Shown here piece by piece: positions 1-12,063 of a stretch of DNA of 64,000 nucleotides. The DNA is from Benincasa hispida (Eukaryota > Streptophyta > Magnoliopsida > Cucurbitales > Cucurbitaceae), in assembly GCF_009727055.1 (NCBI RefSeq), contig NC_052353.1:40362830-40426829 (forward strand), given 5' to 3'. Made by a program: the position numbers and the translations under genes. Numbering within the stretch: position 1 is the first letter of the stretch; every line of letters begins with the position of its first letter. The notes under the pieces are model-generated. The model searched no databases and had not been told where the DNA came from. It worked only from the letters and a program-made list of their open reading frames with translations.

Positions 1-2004
1 CAGAGCAACTCCTTGTTTCTGTAAATATTAGTCACCATTATTCGGTCAAGAAATTTTTAACTAGCTCAACATTTTCTTGTAAGTGTAACCCCTCATTTTA
101 GACTCTAGAGTTACACCCCAATGAGCTAACCATAGGAAAAAATCGATTGGGACAAAAACTAAAGCACCCCTATCCATTTTTGGAGTTTGAGTAAATAGTC
201 ATGCAAATTCCATCCGTAGGGGGACATAAACAAAGATACCTCAAGGCCGAGCATGAAAATTTACTACAAACTAATGAAGGAGGCCATGGAATGTGCTGAC
301 ACACATCCCGCTCCCATTTACTATAAACACTTTCTCCATTCTTCTTAATATTGACCTATACAAACACCACTCGTAAGGGGACACAAGCAAAGGTGCCTTG
401 AGGTCGACTATAGGTCTCACGATGTGAACTATGAGGAAGAAACGTGGAAAGAAAAAATGAAGTATCATATACCCCATTTTTCTCCCACTGGGTGTTTTAC
501 CTAGGTTAATTTTACTTAAAAAAACATGACTATTTATTTTACAAAGTGATTGTTTAAGTTTGCCCAAAAGTAACACCTACTTTGGATAGTTAAAATTTTT
601 TTATTGATATTCTTTAAACATTTTAACAAACTTTAATCAATAATTTCATACTTAAATCTATCTAATTCACCTTCTATGTCAGTTCTCAGGTAGAGATGTT
701 CTGTTTCCGTCAACTTAAATACCTTAGCCTAGACAGAACTAGCCTTAGACAAAGGTCCCTCTACATTTTCTACAATTTTAATCTTTTATTAAAACCAATT
801 TAATCCTATTAAACTGATTAAAAGATTAAACTAATTTCAAATCATATTAGAAATATTGTGATTTTAGGTCTATGTTAATCATATTTTAAACTATTTAAAA
901 AAATGATTTTAACCTAGGTTTGCATGCAATTCTGAATTATTGATTTTAATTTTTAATCTTATTTAATTATAACGATTGTAAAATAAATGAAACAAATTAA
1001 AACCATACATTGCATTTGATATCATGGTTTGAAAAATTATAACCATGATAAAGTTACCTAAAGTATGCTTCATGCAATTCCCATTTTATTATTTAACATA
1101 CATAATAGTTATATACTAAAGTAATGAAATTCATAATGACATTCATCCATACATTCTAACTATATAGTATAACAATTATAATATAATGATGCATGATAAT
1201 GTCATTAATGCATGCAAACATGTATTATAACATTTATATTATATGATGCATGAGCATGCTATAAAATAAATCATGCAACTATATTACGACATTTATAATA
1301 TTCATGATGCACGATTAAATGCATAACCTATGGTGGGATTTTTTATATGGCATATATTATGACATATATTAATAAAATTAAACCATACCTCAAATGCATA
1401 ATTTAAAGAACAATATATAAACCAGGATTGGACTCCTAAACAATTAATTAAATTAATATAATATTTATATTAATTCAATTAATTAAAAAACTAATTATTA
1501 CAACAAAAGGGTTGTTGAATCGGACACAAAAGCTCAAACCAATCAAGAACCCCTTGAACCAAGCAAACCGGACCGCCCAAGCTTCACGAACCACACGTTT
1601 TTTCCTTCTCGGAGCGATGCAACACTAAGAAAAAATTTCATCCACCTCTTCGCAACGTTGCAATGCTAGGGTACAGCGTTGTAATGCTGTTGTACATTTG
1701 CCTATTGTACAGTCGTGAATTGCTCCGATTTGGGCTTCATTTTCTCTAGAACTTCACCAAAAAACTCACGAGCAACTTAAGACAATAAATTATAGCCTCG
1801 ATTTATTAATTAATGCCTAAAAACAAAAGTCTCTTACAAACCAATTTGAAAAAAAAAAAAAAAAAAAAAAAAAACACAATCCAATCTCGAAACATCCATA
1901 ATTACAAACCATTCATTCATTAACATGAACAACAATATAGTAATACAAATCACACTATCATAGTGATTTAATTCTAGAAAAATAAAAATTGATACAAAAA
2001 ACCT
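1..2004 (-). mobile_element. Leader/internal region of a minus-strand LTR retroelement (runs off left edge)
   Basis: Read on the minus strand, this stretch follows the LTR and primer-binding site at 2005-3802, so it is the 5' untranslated/internal part of a retroelement whose coding region would lie beyond position 1. About the first kilobase (1-1010) is clearly related to 20980-22030 (shared blocks such as the 'gaccctagagtt...ccccaatgagc' stretch and the 'aacagaactagcctt' stretch), where the matching block precedes a copia gag on the same strand. No long open frame is present; the small open frames are unconvincing. A run of 26 A lies at 1849-1874. That the missing part encodes copia gag-pol is inference from the second copy. 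Confidence 0.6.
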
Positions 2005-2017
2005 GGCTCTGATACCA
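2005..2017 (-). other. Retrotransposon primer-binding site (initiator Met-tRNA type)
   Basis: The minus strand reads TGGTATCAGAGCC, the standard plant LTR-retroelement primer-binding site complementary to the 3' end of initiator methionine tRNA. It lies two bases inside the CA end of the LTR at 2020, which fixes the orientation of the element as minus and the LTR boundary. Confidence 0.85.
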
Positions 2018-2019
2018 AT

Positions 2020-3802
2020 TGAAGGCCTGTGGGGTCCGATGCGGAAGCAAGATCGGTCCCAATTTTCAAAATAAAACTCAGAGAACAACAATTATGCATA
2101 TATCACATAAATTTATAGCATGCTTATGAAACAAATTGTGAAGGAAATTAGGGTTTGTTACACTTACCCTTGAAGCCAAAAACTTCACGAATTTCTTCTT
2201 GAACAGTCACGAAATCTCCACTTGATTATGAACAAGAACAGTAACCCAAAAATGGCAACCACTAAGAGGTCATCCTCTGTATTCTCTGTAGGGGTTGAGA
2301 ATTAGCAAGAGGTATGAGTTTTGCTAATTTTTGGGAGAGGAAAGGAGAGGAGTTGAGATGAGATTATTATTATTTTTACGGAAAGAAATTGCGTTGGGAG
2401 AAGATACTGTAATCTTCTGTGAAGAAGATTAATGAATAACCAAACGTACAACTTCCATTTCCACGATTGATTGAGGAGAGAAAATAGGGGGAGGGAGTTA
2501 TAACTCCCTCCTAAATTAATTTAATAAAAATTTAATATATATATTATGATAACCAACTTATTATATAATATATATTAAACTATATGTTATATCAAATATA
2601 GCACATAACCTATAGTTTTTATATTGTATCAAATATAATATAACCTATAGTTTGAATTATCTCAATCAATCATGGTATTTAATAGAAATAAAATTTATAT
2701 TAAATTTAATTAATTTAAATTAATTATATCATATATAATTAATCCCTCAATTAATTTGAACAATTCAAATTAATCCAAAATTAATTCTCAATAATTTCAA
2801 TTGAGCTATAGATGAGACTTATGGACTTATAGATTAAAGCTCCTATAGTACTTGAATAATTAATTAAACTTTTTTAATTAAATTACTAACATTCATTAAT
2901 TGCTGGTCACTCCACTAAAGAACAACAGTTGCACTCTTCACACTACATATGTATTTCTGTGTCCATTGGATATAACCAGTCAATAGTGTGATACCCTTCA
3001 CAAATCGCTCATAAGTACAGTTAGGCCAAAATTACCATTTTGCTCTTGTAGTTATATCTATTTCCTTAAATACACTGATCCCTCTAATGAACAATAAGTC
3101 ATAGCCTAACTATGACCAAACCCCTCTCGAGTCAAGAGAGGAATCAACCCTTAAAGAAGCAATTTATCTACTTATCTCGACATTAGAGATCTCTAGAATG
3201 GTAGACATTCTAGAATGAGTGAATTTCTTCTTGCGTAGCTATGTTTCCAGCTCCCCAATCAAAGGATCTGGAACCCATGCAAATCAAAGGATCACCTTCA
3301 TAAGTAGAAGTTCATAACTCACTCAGGATTCAGGTGATGTCACCTATGGTCATCCTGATGAAATGTAAGTCTCTATTATTAATAGCGTTATATAATGAAA
3401 CTATTCATTTTATGGTCCGGTCTTATACAAACCCTTTTGTACAGAACACCCTCTTTCACATGTTTCTGCATGAATGATCAGGATAGATCATTTGTAAAAC
3501 TTTACAACAATTATAACATCTACAAAGCGGGTCGTATTCGTAGTGTCACCAGGATAAGGTACCTAACCTTATCCATCTACTACAGACCATTTAGGTTATC
3601 ACTTAAACATGATCCATCTATATGCCTTTACCTACATGTTTAAGCTATAGAAGATAACCTTGTATGTTAGTTTATTGGTTTTATGGGTTAATGCTACTAA
3701 ATATCAAATAAAATACCTCAGATTTTATTAAATAATTAAATTGTTTATATGTTACAATTACAAACTATAGGACCAACGAGATTTAAAGCATCAATCCCAA
3801 TA
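2020..3802 (-). repeat. Long terminal repeat (5' LTR, minus-oriented)
   Basis: About 1.78 kb. On the minus strand it begins TATTGGGATTGATGC (expected TGTTGGG, one base changed) and ends in CA next to the primer-binding site. The same LTR family recurs at 12064-13758 (minus), 14831-16603 (plus) and as a stub at 16870-17049 (minus); all share the start 'TGTTGGGGTTGATGCCCTAA' or close variants. More distant relatives are at 22060-23210 and 52416-53885. Shared internal blocks include 'cactcaggattcaggt' and the block running from 'aaagcgggtc' to 'ctactacagacc'. The partner 3' LTR is outside the window. Confidence 0.75.
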
Positions 3803-3839
3803 AAATTTACATATTGTAGTGCCCCTAACTAACTCTTAT

Positions 3840-5020
3840 ATAGTCTAACATCATCAAAATTTTCACCATGGTAAGCTAAGAAAACCGACCCACTAATCAT
3901 TGAAGTAGAGATGGAATTTGCTTCTTACATTTTGGCTTTGTGCAATAAATCTGACACATATTTATTCTAAGAAAGAAGTAATCCCCCTGCATATGGATAT
4001 GATACCTCAACACCGAAAAACTATTGTCGTTGACCAAGATCTTTAAGAGAGAATTGATTATTCAAATAAAAAATCAACCTATCAACCATTTATGATGAAT
4101 TGTCAATATATATATCCGAACATAAAAAATAAAAAATAAAAAATAAAATAAAAAAAAACTCCATTTTTCTGATATACAAGTAAAGATGAATCTTGCTTTA
4201 GAATTAACAAAACCTAATGAGTGCAAAAAAGAAGTTAATCTTTCAAAGTAGGCACGTGGAGCTTATTTCAATCCATATAAAACTTTCTTCAGTTTACATA
4301 CCAATGTAGAAGATGAAGAATCAATCATACCTGGTGGTTGGGCCATATAAACTTCATCTTCTAGCACTCAATGAAGAAAAGCATTGTTTATATCAACTTG
4401 CCTTAACTTCCAACCTAGTACAGTGCCAAAGTGAATAATACTCAAATTATTATAAGCTTTACCACCAGAATGAACGTCTCAATATAATCCATAACTGCTA
4501 CTTGATTCTTATTCCGACGATTTGCATCATCACTATTCAATATAGGAAATGAAGTTGAAATCTACTTTGATGAAGCTTGCGTAGTCAAGTTGACTGAGCG
4601 TATAGTACCATCAAAGTTTACCGAAGCATGCCTTTCGGTTCGATTTTCTTGAACTAACAATTGAGAGTATACTTTTTATAAAGAAGGATATTCTTCTTTG
4701 TCTGTAAGTGCTGAAACCGTGGAGTCATATTCAAGACCCAATCTAGCTAAGATATGCATTACATGATCTTCATGGGATATCTTTCTTCCAGGAGCCTTCA
4801 AAGAATCAACAAGATTCTTGATTTTCTAAAATTATTCTTCTAACTTTATATTTCCCTTCTTCATTGCTTCCAATTTTCCTTTGAGATCAAGAATGTGCAC
4901 CATGTTTCTAGAAGAAAATCGGGCATTAAGCACACTCCATATTTCTTTTGCTGAATTACAATCAAGCATTTCAGAAAGGTCTTTCGACATAGCTTCCAGA
5001 AGCCACGAAACAATCAAACT
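3840..5020 (-). pseudogene. Decayed Ty1/copia polyprotein (gag and RT fragments)
   Basis: Minus-strand translation recovers pieces of a copia polyprotein in order: a gag segment at 4832-5017 (MIVSWLLEAMSKDL... EIWSVLNARFSSRN), then RT pieces around 4240-4420 (an LRQVDINNAFLH-like stretch, then VYMAQPPG, then [11 protein letters not shown]) and around 3850-4080 (FSLKDLGQ..., GVEVSYP, SDLLHKAKM). Frames are broken by stops and shifts, and protease, integrase and most of RT are missing, so gag has been brought close to RT by deletion. It adjoins the LTR at 3802 but is not evidently part of that element. It is not functional. Confidence 0.75.
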
Positions 5021-5063
5021 ATCTGGTTTGATCTAGTAAGCATATACAGGATTCATCGTTCTT

Positions 5064-5840
5064 GTGATAGAAGAGTCAAACTCAGTGGTGATGAATTTCG
5101 ATGGAGCCTCTATGAGGACTTTACAAGCACAAAGTCGTGCGCAGAACAAATATAAATACCGATGGTCAAGAAAAGGTTATGCTAACTTATTTGAAGAAAT
5201 GGTAAGAGTCGTCTTTTATGCATATAACTACTTACTGGTGGTTCTTGTCCTTATATGTGTGTCTGCATATGGGAAGGATACAAATTATTTAACTATTTTT
5301 GAACTATTTGAGTGTAGAAAAAGGGATCTTCTATTGAAAAAGCTACTCAAATGCACAGAAAAATAAAGATGGAAAACATAGAAGCAGAGGAGGTAGTTTC
5401 TCATATGTAAGTTATTGATCTTTGTTTAGTATAACAATATCTCTTAGAACAGTTTGCAATTTGTAATGTATTGTATTTTAGGATGAGTCCTCCAAGGATG
5501 TTGATACTAAGCCTAAGGAGCCCATGAATCCTAGTTGTGATTATGTTTTGACTCGAACATCGGAGAAACCGAAGGGAGAAGACGGTTTGAGTAATCCCAG
5601 CGCAGGCTTTATTGAGACAACAAAATCTAGTCTTGAACTAGAGAGAATGCAAAAGAATGAAACTGATTAGATGGTCGGAGCGTTATATCGACGCGTTGAG
5701 GAGTTGGAAGAGAAAGTACGACAACAAAGTCCAGTTTCCTCCCAATTCCGAGCAATGGCAGTTGTAATGAGCAACATTCAGAAGATGAGGTCTTAGGACC
5801 TGTTAATAAGGATTGGAACTTGGAAAAGGTGATCAAATTC
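5064..5840 (+). pseudogene. Probable Transposase_24 (plant Ptta/En-Spm type) remnant with introns
   Basis: A reading frame at 5064-5210 gives MNFDGASMRTLQAQSRAQNK then KYKYRWSRKGYANLFEEM, which resembles the basic 'SR.K.KY...RKGYANL' block of the plant Transposase_24 family. A second piece near 5325-5400 has EKATQMHRKIKMENIEAEEV followed by a possible GTAAGT donor at 5407. A third piece begins after an acceptor near 5484 (DESSKDVDTKPKEP... SCDYVLTRT...) and ends with a short coiled-coil-like stretch (LYRRVEELEEKVRQQ) interrupted by at least one in-frame stop (near 5668). The family call rests on pattern memory; what is directly visible is a broken, charged, exon-like coding remnant. Confidence 0.4.
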
Positions 5841-7365
5841 TTTCCAATGATTTACAAGTCATTTGAATTAATCTTTCCATGTTTCATCGGCAGGACAATT
5901 GAAATGTTAAACTCATGGAAGGATGTTTTGTACAGCCTTCATAAAAAGTAGCTGTTTGAAGACTATGAAGGCATTTACCTTAAACCAATACTTAGTTATT
6001 GAAGGGAGTTTTGGTGGGTTCATGAGAGGCTCTTTTCAATGCCACTTTTGAGTATTGTCTTTTGAATCTATTTTGTAGTTGTCTTAGATTCTTATTTGCC
6101 TAATTATAGCTAGTTTGGAAAAGATGTTTACCAATGACAAGTCAACATTGTCAAATGGGAAATGTTCTAGTTCACAGCTTGAAAATTTTGTTCTGGTAAA
6201 GTTGCCCTTTTTTCACTGGTATTGCATGTATTGTATTTCACTCTAGGGAGGAAACTTCGCAATCAATTTACATTCTTTATTACAATTATCATCGAAAATC
6301 ATCCAAACATTAATTCTCATACGAGTTTTAACCGACGATTAGAGTATATACATAAATAATTCTAAAATAAAGTTTTGATTAAGAGTCTAAATTGATCTTC
6401 AATTTTAAGTTTTATATGAAGCGTGTAAACGGATATAATTACAAAAGTGTGTTCAAATTGATATAATTATTAGTTCATGATTTAAATTGATGTAAACACT
6501 CAAGTTTAAGATTTCCGTTTGCTATAGTAATGAAAAACAAACTAAAATGCTACTAAACTCAGACATCAAAAATTAAAATAGTTAAGTTTGAAAACTCAGA
6601 CATCTTATAAACCAACTTGTTACTAAATCCAACACTGTCCTAAAAGTGTAATTTTTAATTACAAATCTTTGGTTGGGTCTAAAATCTCAATCCAATCGTG
6701 AAGGGAATTTTATCTAAATTATGAATCTGTCACTATCTTTACCGTTACTATTTGACCCTAAATGTAACGTAATTTTCAACCATAATCAGATTGAGTACTC
6801 TTCATTTCTCAATTAGATTGCACGATTACAGATTCTAAGGTGGGTCCCACAACTCATTACGATTATGAAAAGTAGGTAAATAACAATAAAAGTTATCAAT
6901 TATGACCCACTTTTTACATTACCATGGATGGATTACCTTTCACCTTGAATAAAGGTGGCCTAAGTTGTTTTTATGACCCGCATTATTTTCACCCTTGACC
7001 ATATGTTTAATCTTACAAAATATAAAACCAAATAGGTGTCAAATCATCATTTAAATAAAACCTAAGCAATATATAGTTATGTTGCCAAAATTTTTATAAT
7101 GTTTTTAGAAACTCAATAGACAATGCATCAAAACTTATTATCAAACTAATGCATAATATGCATATATGCATATAACTCAAGAGCAACAGTAGTAAGGAAT
7201 TTCCATTTAAAACATACCTTTTATTAAACTATGGTATGGCAAAAAAGCTGAATCAAAATCAGTAGCAGAGATAAACCCTAAAAAAAAAGAGTAATGGAGA
7301 AAGAAGGAAAATTTTTGAGAAACAATTTTAAAAAATGAAAAAGAAAATTAAAACTAAATAAAAAA
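5841..7365. other. Intergenic, no gene recognised
   Basis: AT-rich sequence between the transposase-like remnant and the 3' end of the GDSL gene. No long frame, no recognised repeat boundary and no RNA gene seen. The last ~100 bases next to the GDSL stop codon would be its 3' untranslated region. Confidence 0.6.
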
Positions 7366-10253
7366 TTAAGAAAAGTGGGGGAGTAAGGTGGCTGCAGATT
7401 GATTGGCAAGAATGGAATAAGCAGCTTGTGTAAGATGAACAGCATCCCAGAATATGAATTTAGAAGCATCATAACATATGGGAGATAGAAAATTGCACAT
7501 TGGACCCATCTCCATTAACCCACTTCCACAGCACCCTTTACTTGTTTCCTCAAAACCTACCATTTTACACAAAAAAACAAAAAACCAAATTACAAATAAA
7601 GTAATTAAAATCAATATGAGATACAATATATTGCAGCTTATTATAAGAAAATACTAAATTATAAAATATACGTCGTTTCAACTTGACCTAATTTTTTTCT
7701 AACTACCTTTGTTCTTTCAAAAGATTCAATACTATCCTTGACTTTTTTATACTTGTTTCAGAACTACCTTTTAAGCAAAAAAATCTTTGAATGTTTGAAT
7801 GAAAAGTCAACATATGGCAAAACCTAGATTGAAAGCCTTCTTGTTGCTCCATGATCGACATAATTTTCTTCTCCATTGTCTATCCAATTTGACCAATTTG
7901 GCCAATTTTGCTCTATAACTCCTATTAAAAACAATAAGATGCTTTTGGACGTTTCTTTCATTTTTATCTTGGACTCTGTCATCCTTTTGTCATCCATCTA
8001 GTTGTTCGATCACAGTTTGTTACAACCTTGGTAGTTAGTACTCAAGTATTGTTTTTTTTAATTCAAGCAAGTTTTTCCCAATTCACAACACATTATACGA
8101 CTATACGTATGATACAACAGGTTTTGCCACATTAACTTTACATCCAACATTTTGAAGAATTTTTGTTTCAAGGTAGTAATATAAGAAATGTGTATGAAAG
8201 ATAAATGACAAGTTCAAGGTTTAATTAGTAATTTAACCTAAAAGGGGGAAAAGGAATTTTTAGAACTTGACACAAAAAAATCATGCTTAAAAGAGAAAAG
8301 AAGGGGTTTCTTGAAGTTTCTTACCATATTTAGAAGGATTAGCTACCATGTCCATGATAGGGCCATAAACATCAAGATACACCACTTTAGCTCCCACCAA
8401 GCTTGCTTGAAGCTTAAAGGTAAGAGCTTTGAGCTTCTTGTTGTAAGCTTGGCAGTCATTGTTTTGCTTCTTGTTGCAAAGGCGCTGCATCATGTGATCA
8501 CTTGGAATTAAGCTTCCCATTGTCACTTGCAATGGAAGACACCCAATTGGTGGAACTCCCACCACTACCATCTTTCTTGCTCCTTTCTTGTAAAGCCTCT
8601 ACAATAATTTTCATTATTCTCATAAATATATTTGAGAATTTTCAGAAAATTAATTAAGTTTCATGAGTTGCTCTTCAAAATGTCTACTTTCTAGAGATTC
8701 TTCAAAATTAGGGTTTTCGTTTTCAATATTTAAGTTTGAATCTTTTTTAGTTTTCAGGGGAAAATATACCTTTTTTTCAAAAGAAAACATATGTAAGAGC
8801 TTCATTGAGAGACTAGAAAAGTCTCTAATTGAGAAAATAGTAAAAGCATCATAATTACAAAATAGTGCAGAGGTACATAATAGATCGATATCAATCATGT
8901 TTTCGGTACTGGACATGTGTCAACCCCCATATATGGTCTTACGACGTTGCGATCCCCACAATGCATTGGCATTCGAAATCAAGATATTGGAAGGCATTTG
9001 CCATCTATTTTCATTGTTCAACTCTTTGACAACACAAAAAAACCATTGTTCAGCTTAGAACGTTGTGAGACAGTTCGGTCCATATCCGGTGTGGGCGTCA
9101 ATTCTGACACAAGGTACTAGGTTTTGTGCCTAGTTTTCTTTTGGTTCCTATGTTTTAAAATTTTATACTTCAGCCCTTAAATTTTGAGTTTAATTTCAAT
9201 TTAATCAAGTTTCAAAATTTTATAATTTTACCTTTGAGATTTGTTTTTTTTGTTTAATTTGGCCCATAGGATTTCAAGATTGACTCTTTTAACCTCAATT
9301 TTCTTTTATATAAATAATTTTGATAGTGACGAAAAGTAAGGAAACTTCATTAATTACAATTCTTTTAATTCTTTTAAATTATTTAATAAATTAACCCTAA
9401 AAACATTATTTAGTGAAAAATATATGAGACCAAATTGAAACAAAATTCAAAATATTTTGAAACTTAATAAACTAAAAAAAAAATAAAACTAAGTGTAATA
9501 TTTTGAAACCTACAAGTATTTTTCATAAAATCAAAATTAACCTAAATTGAATGGAATCACACAAAATTAGGTTTAAAATTGAATGCAACAAATTAAATTA
9601 AAAATCACCTGAACGACGGATCGAAGCTTTTGAAGCAAGAAATCATGGTAGCCAGAAACAGAAAACTGCAGCATTCTCGTCGGCAACATATAAAGATTAT
9701 ACAACAAATCATTCGTCCCCACACTAATCACAAACAAACCTTTCTTCACCATTTCTTCTCCCTTTCTTTCCCCCACCATCTTCTTAATCCTCACCATCGC
9801 TTCCTCAAAGTAATTCAATTGACTCTCTAAGTCCAAAACATTCGACAAATTCGCCGTCACTTCGTCCAGCCCGGTCCCGGCCGACCCAAAGCTCACTCCG
9901 CCGAGTAGGTCGATGTCGGTGAGAGACGAGTCTAGGTACGCTGGCAAGAGGTCGTAGAGTCCGAGGGTGGAGGATATGTAATCGGTGGTTAATTTTCCAT
10001 CGGAGAATCGGCCGGAGGCCACGTGGTCTGGTAAGGCTCGGCCGTACGGGAGGTGGTCGGCGCGGAGGAGCGTGGCGATGTGGTTGTTGTTTCCTGGATC
10101 GACTGTGGAGTCTCCAAAGGCGAATATCGCTCGAATTTGAGATGACGGTGGCGATGACGGTGACGGTGACGGCCATGGAGCTGTGGCTGGGAAGGGGATT
10201 TGGAATAGAATAGTTATGGAGAGGGCCAAAACGACGGCATTTCTATGTGACAT
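7366..10253 (-). CDS. GDSL esterase/lipase, 3 exons, 369 aa
   Basis: Exons on the minus strand: 10253-9609, 8598-8325, 7556-7366; both introns are GT-AG and the joined frame is open (1110 nt with stop). This is a secreted serine hydrolase of the plant SGNH/GDSL family, acting on ester or lipid substrates that cannot be told from sequence. Residues 1-25 are a hydrophobic signal peptide, followed by a Pro/Ser-rich stretch. Block I is FAFGDSTVDPGNNN with nucleophile Ser49; the block II region is GGVSFGSAGTG; block III is GTNDL (Asn181); then GVPPIGCLP at about 229; block V is WDAVHLTQAAY with Asp344 and His347. All four catalytic-type residues are present and the length is normal for the family. 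The start was chosen because it alone gives the signal peptide. His347 is followed by Leu where many family members have Pro. A foldback repeat sits in intron 1 (9121-9540). The promoter side overlaps the duplicated segment at 10338-10700. It has no functional link to neighbours. Confidence 0.92.
9121..9540. repeat. Foldback element in GDSL intron 1
   Basis: The left arm ('...ttttaaaattttatacttcagccc... tttcaatttaatc...') is matched in reverse complement by the right arm ('gaccaaattgaaacaaaattc... ttttgaaacct'). The same family is at 40540-41060, where the arms are better preserved and read as repeated 'tttagtccctaa'-type modules. It has no coding capacity and behaves like a MITE/foldback element inserted in the intron. 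Confidence 0.6.
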
Positions 10254-10337
10254 TGTTGATTAATTTGTTTTCTCTGTTAATGATTTGGTTGAAGAAGAAG
10301 ATCTTAACTAGGAAAGATTGTGAGAGAGAGTGTTGAT

Positions 10338-10700
10338 ATTGATAAATTAGGGTTAATTAGTCTTCATTATTATACTTTGTGAACTTTAAAATTTTTAGTT
10401 TAACCCTTGAATTTGATTTTTTTTTTTTTTTTTAATAAATAAACAGCCTTAAAGCAATAAAAAAAATTTAAAAGAAAAACATAAAATAGAAAACATAAGA
10501 ATTAACATAGAAAAACTCAGATTTGAAGGAAAAACTATGAACCAAAAAAATCTCATNATTGATAAATTAGGGTTAATTAGTCTTCATTATTATACTTTGT
10601 GAACTTTAAAATTTTTAGTTTAACCCTTGAATTTGATTTTTTTTTTTTTTTTAATAAATAAACAGCCTTAAAGCAATAAAAAAAATTTAAAAGAAAAACA
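10338..10700. repeat. 143-144 bp direct duplication flanking a single N
   Basis: Positions 10338-10481 and 10558-10700 are identical except for one T in a poly-T tract (17 versus 16 T). Between them is 76 bp ending in one undetermined base at 10557; copy 2 starts immediately after the N. Near-zero divergence plus an adjoining N in AT-rich sequence suggests two contig ends that overlap but were not merged, rather than a biological duplication. The segment covers the GDSL upstream region (start codon at 10253), so promoter spacing there should not be trusted. Confidence 0.85.
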
Positions 10701-12063
10701 GATTTATTAACAATTTGCCCTGTTTTTTTATAATGATTTTGTTTCTAAAAATTTTGATTTCAGGTTTGTTTTTCTCAAATTTTGTTTACTGTAACTTTTA
10801 TATTCATAAACAAAAATTTGTGTTTTTAATTATAGGTAATTAGAAGAAAGGAAACAAAATTTTAAAAACTACTCTTTTTTTTCAAAACTTTCAAAATGTG
10901 GTAGAGTGGATAACCTAACAAATTTGGAAGTAGTTTATAATAAGCTTTTAAATCTTTTAAAAGATTTCAAGGGCATGTTTAATAACTATTTTTTTTTTTT
11001 CAAAATAAAAGCTTATACTCTATTTCTTTCCCTCATAATTTTCTTGGTTTATTTTTTTAACATTTTAAAAAATCAAGTCAGAATTATTTTTAAAAACTTA
11101 GATTTTGAAATTCATACCAACATAATCCTTAAAAAAAGAAAATAACTAAACGACAAAAAAATTAAAATAGTAAACATAAGTATAATTCAGTCGACATGAA
11201 TTTGTCTTGAAATATGAGATTAGATCTCATCAATTCACATATTAAAATGTAGTTTTTATGAGTATATTTATAAAAACCAAACTTATGGTTTTTCTTTCAC
11301 CACTTTTAATATTGGTTTTCATTTTCTAAATAAGCATTTGGATTCCTAACTAAAATTTAAAGATTATTTAAAAACTTAATTTTTTAAATTATAAAACAAA
11401 TGCACAACCTAATCTTTTTCATTTCCATTTTCTATTTAGAGAATATTCAAACAATTAAAAGTAGATTATAATGAAAGTTTAGATTTTAAATTTTAAAATA
11501 TATAATATGTTTTTCAAGTTTTCTAGAGTAAGAGAAAAAATAATGTTTAAATTAAAACATTAGATTAAGTTCAAGTATGATGTAGTCTTTAAAACTAATG
11601 ATAAAAATAAGATACCTGAAAAAAATTCAAAAATAAAGTGGCTAAAGAAGAAACTTTTGACGAAAATAAGGTTGTTTTAATGTACACGAGTTTCATTAAT
11701 CTAGTGACCGATAGACGGCTGCCTTGTCATAATACTTGTGGACCGGGTCCATGAGTGAAAACCATAATTGTGGACTCCGTCCATGAGTTAGATTTTTTTT
11801 CCCTCTTTTTATCTTAAATGAACTTTTTTTTTCTTTTTTCTTTTTTCTTTTTTCTTTTTTTTTTTTTTTTTGTTTCATTAGTTTCATTGATTAGACTTAA
11901 TGTCTCTCAAGATTAAATGTAATTTCATTAGTTCATTTATTTTACGATAAAAGTTCATATGAACAAAAAGATTTGAATTACAAGTCAGTGACACGGTGTT
12001 CTTCTTTGTGGACATTGCCCATGAGGAGGTACAGACACTTTAAAATATTGTTGATGATGAATT
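10701..12063. other. Intergenic, AT-rich; poly-pyrimidine tract
   Basis: No gene recognised. Contains a (T)n/C microsatellite at about 11822-11871 (repeats of TTTTTTC); the minus-strand lysine-rich open frame across it is a low-complexity artefact. A fragment near 10970-11100 ('gggcatgtttaataactattt') resembles one end of the MITE family seen at 43227 and 47632. Confidence 0.5.

Noticed and set aside
11696..11887. Lysine-rich minus-strand frame
   Set aside because: Product of a TTTTTTC microsatellite read on the other strand.
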